Shown here: positions 62,059-64,000 of the stretch, in pieces | Numbering within the stretch: the stretch's first letter is position 1 | Layout: every line of letters starts with the position of its first letter | NCBI GenBank assembly: GCA_913060665.1 | Contig: CAJXUY010000001.1 | Location: forward strand, 1 to 64,000 | DNA length: 64,000 bases | From: an uncultured Oleiphilaceae bacterium | Lineage (GTDB): Bacteria; Pseudomonadota; Gammaproteobacteria; Pseudomonadales; Oleiphilaceae | Reading direction: 5' to 3' | Program-made: the position numbers and the translations under genes | The notes under the pieces: generated by a model | Told to the model about the DNA's origin: nothing | What the model saw: only the letters and a program-made list of their open reading frames with translations | The model's database searches: none

Positions 62059-62376
62059 ATGAAATCATTGATCATTAATTTACTAGCCTTCGTCATCCTG
62101 ACGAACTCGTTATCCTGGTTTATGGATGGCGATTTTGAGGCTGTGATTAATAACCATGAAATTCACGAAGTAACACCTGAAAAAGACCACCTTGCAGCTG
62201 CTAACTTAGTTGATGATCATCACTGCCAGATCTCTGCACATTTATTATCTGCAATTTTAAACGAATACACCTCCCCCTTTTCAAAAGCACTGGCTCAGTT
62301 ACCATTTGATTTAGGTGATAATTATCTTTCTGCTTTTCTGCAAAAGTTAAAACGCCCTCCAATATCAATTTCCTGA
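62059..62376 (+). CDS. Small secreted protein upstream of efflux genes
   Basis: A 105-residue protein with an N-terminal signal or anchor (LIINLLAFVILTNSLSWFM) and His-rich, acidic middle (EKDHLAAANLVDDHHCQISAH) that could bind metal ions. Proteins of this kind often precede czcCBA-type efflux operons; I could not name a family with certainty. It is followed by another small secreted protein and the outer-membrane efflux gene. Confidence 0.65.
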   Translation: MKSLIINLLAFVILTNSLSWFMDGDFEAVINNHEIHEVTPEKDHLAAANLVDDHHCQISAHLLSAILNEYTSPFSKALAQLPFDLGDNYLSAFLQKLKRPPISIS

Positions 62377-62591
62377 TTCTCCCGTTTACTCAACGAACAG
62401 TTACAAACATACAAAATCAGAACACTCGATCCCTCCCTATTTTGGGTTGATTTCAATGTGATGGCTGGTCGGTATGTTATGACTGAGACAGGATATTGAT
62501 CACCAGTTCATACAATTCCCTGATGATCAGCCTTAGTTTGTCATAGCCGTCATTCCGGCCAGTAAATAGTTATTATTTACAGGTAAACAAC

Positions 62592-62852
62592 ATGAAAAAA
62601 ACAATAGTTCTAATATTAATTGCACTAAGTGTCACTTCTTTTTCAGCCACAGCAGAGCCTAAGTTCAGAAAAGGCGAACGCTTAGATATTGAAGAGAAAG
62701 CGCCTCCGAAAGCTTATTATAGTGGTAAATACAAGCTACGTTGGGGGGCGAAAATTGCCGTCAACCCTGAACAGAAAGCCGCACCCAAAGCCTACTACAG
62801 CGGTAAATACCGTTTTCGTAACGGAAAGCGTATTTTGCTAAGCCAAGAATAG
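62592..62852 (+). CDS. Small periplasmic protein with two internal repeats
   Basis: An 86-residue protein with a signal peptide (IVLILIALSVTSFSATA) and two copies of a 20-residue unit: KAPPKAYYSGKYKLRWGAKI and KAAPKAYYSGKYRFRNGKRI. The repeats are basic and tyrosine-rich. No family recognised. Its place between two proteins of an efflux-like locus suggests a part in metal handling or the envelope, but this is inference. Confidence 0.65.
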   Translation: MKKTIVLILIALSVTSFSATAEPKFRKGERLDIEEKAPPKAYYSGKYKLRWGAKIAVNPEQKAAPKAYYSGKYRFRNGKRILLSQE

Positions 62853-62911
62853 CTTTCGACATAGCACAACAATGCAAAACTAAGTAACTGTTCAATGAGT
62901 TGATGGAGAAC

Positions 62912-62976
62912 GATGGAGTGATTAATACCCACTCCATCAACCTCCTTAATTTGGGCATCGTTATATTGTGCCCAAA
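62912..62976. terminator. Two consecutive hairpins
   Basis: GATGGAGTG (62912-62920) pairs with CACTCCATC (62930-62938); TTTGGGCA (62950-62957) pairs with TGCCCAAA (62969-62976). Neither is followed by a clear T-run. They separate the small secreted protein gene from the efflux gene and may attenuate or stabilise the transcript. Confidence 0.45.
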
Positions 62977-63030
62977 ATTAACGTGAAGCAATTGGCCTCA
63001 CAACGCTAGGCATTATTCTAGGTATAAAAT

Positions 63031-64000
63031 ATGAAACTTTTCCGCATTATTGGTGGCGTATTACTGCTGTCTGGCATTGCCGCCTCAGTAAACGCAAACA
63101 ATACAGAAAACCCACCGATCGAGCGTTTTGTTCAAGACCTGTTGGCATCACACCCACAGATGATAAGCGCTAAAGCAAAATTGGACGCAGCCAAAGCCGA
63201 TGCGATGGCTAAAGAACAACCGTTGTATAACCCTGAGCTGGAAGTAGAGCTAGGGCGAACTACCGAAAACACCGGTATTGTAGGTCTATCACAAACATTT
63301 GATTGGTCCGACAAAGCCGGTGCGTTAGCAACAATCGGACAGAAAACGTTACTAACCGCAAGCGCAGAGCTTAAAGAAGCAGAGCTTCTGCTACAACTAG
63401 ACTTACTCCGCAGCCTTGCGGCTTTCAGCTACGAAAAAAAAAGGAGCAAGTTAGCGAGTGAGTCAAAATTACTCATGGAACGATTTTACGAGATTGCCAT
63501 AGAACGCCAAAAAGTCGGTGAGATTGCACAAGTTGAAGTCGACCTGATTGAGCTAGCACGACTAACTGCCAGCATGCGTACCAACGAATCCAAAGCATCC
63601 CTTTCTTCGAGTGAACAAGCTCTTGAATATTTCACTTCAATGCCAATTACCAATTGGCCCGATATGCCGTCGACACTTCCAGCCATACCAGTAGTCGAAG
63701 ACGTTAATCAACTACTCCTACAGCACCCCTCAGTTAAGAAGCATGAAGCTGCTATTCAGGCTCGTGAGTCAGAGCTAATATTGAGTCAACGTAATCAAAA
63801 AGCAGACCCAACCGTTGGGCTTAGAGCAGGCACAAATGATGGTGATAATTACGTCGGCCTCGACTTCTCCATTCCACTCTACGTACGCAATTCTTACAGT
63901 AGCGAAACACAGGCTTCGAGACGGCGCGTAGTCGAAGCTGAAAGTGCATTTGATGATGCGCTTCGCCAATCAAAATACACGTTAAATTCTGCAGTTATTC
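63031..64000 (+). CDS. TolC/CzcC-family outer-membrane efflux protein (partial)
   Basis: The first 323 residues of an outer-membrane efflux channel; the gene runs off the right edge. A signal peptide (IIGGVLLLSGIAASVNA) precedes the first OEP repeat (NPELEVELGRTTENTGIVGLSQTF, LAAFSYEKKRSKLASESKLL). A second repeat begins at HPSVKKHEAAIQARESELIL. The pattern is nearer CzcC/CusC of metal-exporting RND pumps than TolC itself. It would be joined by the membrane-fusion and RND genes to the right. Confidence 0.85.
   Translation, partial: MKLFRIIGGVLLLSGIAASVNANNTENPPIERFVQDLLASHPQMISAKAKLDAAKADAMAKEQPLYNPELEVELGRTTENTGIVGLSQTFDWSDKAGALATIGQKTLLTASAELKEAELLLQLDLLRSLAAFSYEKKRSKLASESKLLMERFYEIAIERQKVGEIAQVEVDLIELARLTASMRTNESKASLSSSEQALEYFTSMPITNWPDMPSTLPAIPVVEDVNQLLLQHPSVKKHEAAIQARESELILSQRNQKADPTVGLRAGTNDGDNYVGLDFSIPLYVRNSYSSETQASRRRVVEAESAFDDALRQSKYTLNSAVI

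Noticed and set aside
1-64000. tRNA or rRNA genes
   Set aside because: I looked in all spacers for cloverleaf-like sequences and rRNA signatures and saw none.

Overview
The window looks like chromosomal DNA of a marine-type gammaproteobacterium of moderate, slightly AT-rich composition. This rests on gene content (XthA, SixA, an Xcp-like type II secretion operon, BioA, DUF1285, DUF4389 and DUF2986 proteins, an HsbR/HsbA-like pair, an AlmA-like monooxygenase) and on the resemblance of individual proteins to Oceanospirillales, Marinobacter and Pseudomonas proteins. No rRNA, tRNA or CRISPR array was seen.

Layout. 0-0.2 kb: N-terminus of an IS1182-like transposase running off the left edge. 0.4-7.6 kb: housekeeping genes (TetR regulator, xthA, HD phosphohydrolase, response-regulator phosphatase plus STAS partner, gpsA, DUF4389, sixA). 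7.6-13.4 kb: a lipid or ketone oxidation cluster (class V aminotransferase, SDR, alpha/beta hydrolase, AlmA/Baeyer-Villiger-type FMO) with a divergent AraC regulator, resembling the mycobacterial virS-mymA layout. 13.6-15.1 kb: radical SAM protein and DUF1285. 15.2-19.1 kb: ETF-quinone oxidoreductase divergent from etfBA, with a palindromic PsrA-type operator between them. 19.5-29.0 kb: type II secretion genes gspC and gspE-M; the place expected for gspD holds a LapG-like protease instead. 29.0-37.2 kb: GNAT, glutathione reductase, bioA, HD-GYP, DUF2986, a TVP38-oxidoreductase fusion and a MatP-like protein.

37.4-47.7 kb is the most interesting part. An SsuA/NrtA/TauA-class ABC importer (SBP, permease, ATPase) is followed by a HutC-type GntR regulator, an AprA-like flavoprotein, an AprB-like 8-Cys ferredoxin, a HEAT-repeat protein, a 7Fe ferredoxin, a DUF971 protein and a DUF59-Mrp ATPase. 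The last two together have the domain set of the plant Fe-S carrier HCF101. The SBP and permease genes each have a near-identical sigma-54 (-24/-12) promoter with the same upstream element and the same leader. I read this as a regulated uptake-plus-redox system for a small, probably sulfur- or nitrogen-containing compound, with its own Fe-S maturation pair; the substrate is unknown.

47.9-56.1 kb: YheT-like hydrolase, diguanylate cyclase with DUF1329, an SDR relic, nitronate monooxygenase, a crotonase-family protein and a secreted protein. 56.2-61.9 kb is a decaying accessory island: tyrosine recombinase, several palindromes, a 9-bp tandem repeat, small orphan ORFs and two frameshifted membrane-protein genes. 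61.9-64 kb starts a metal-efflux-like locus (small periplasmic proteins and a CzcC/TolC-type outer-membrane protein that runs off the right edge) with operator-like sites upstream.
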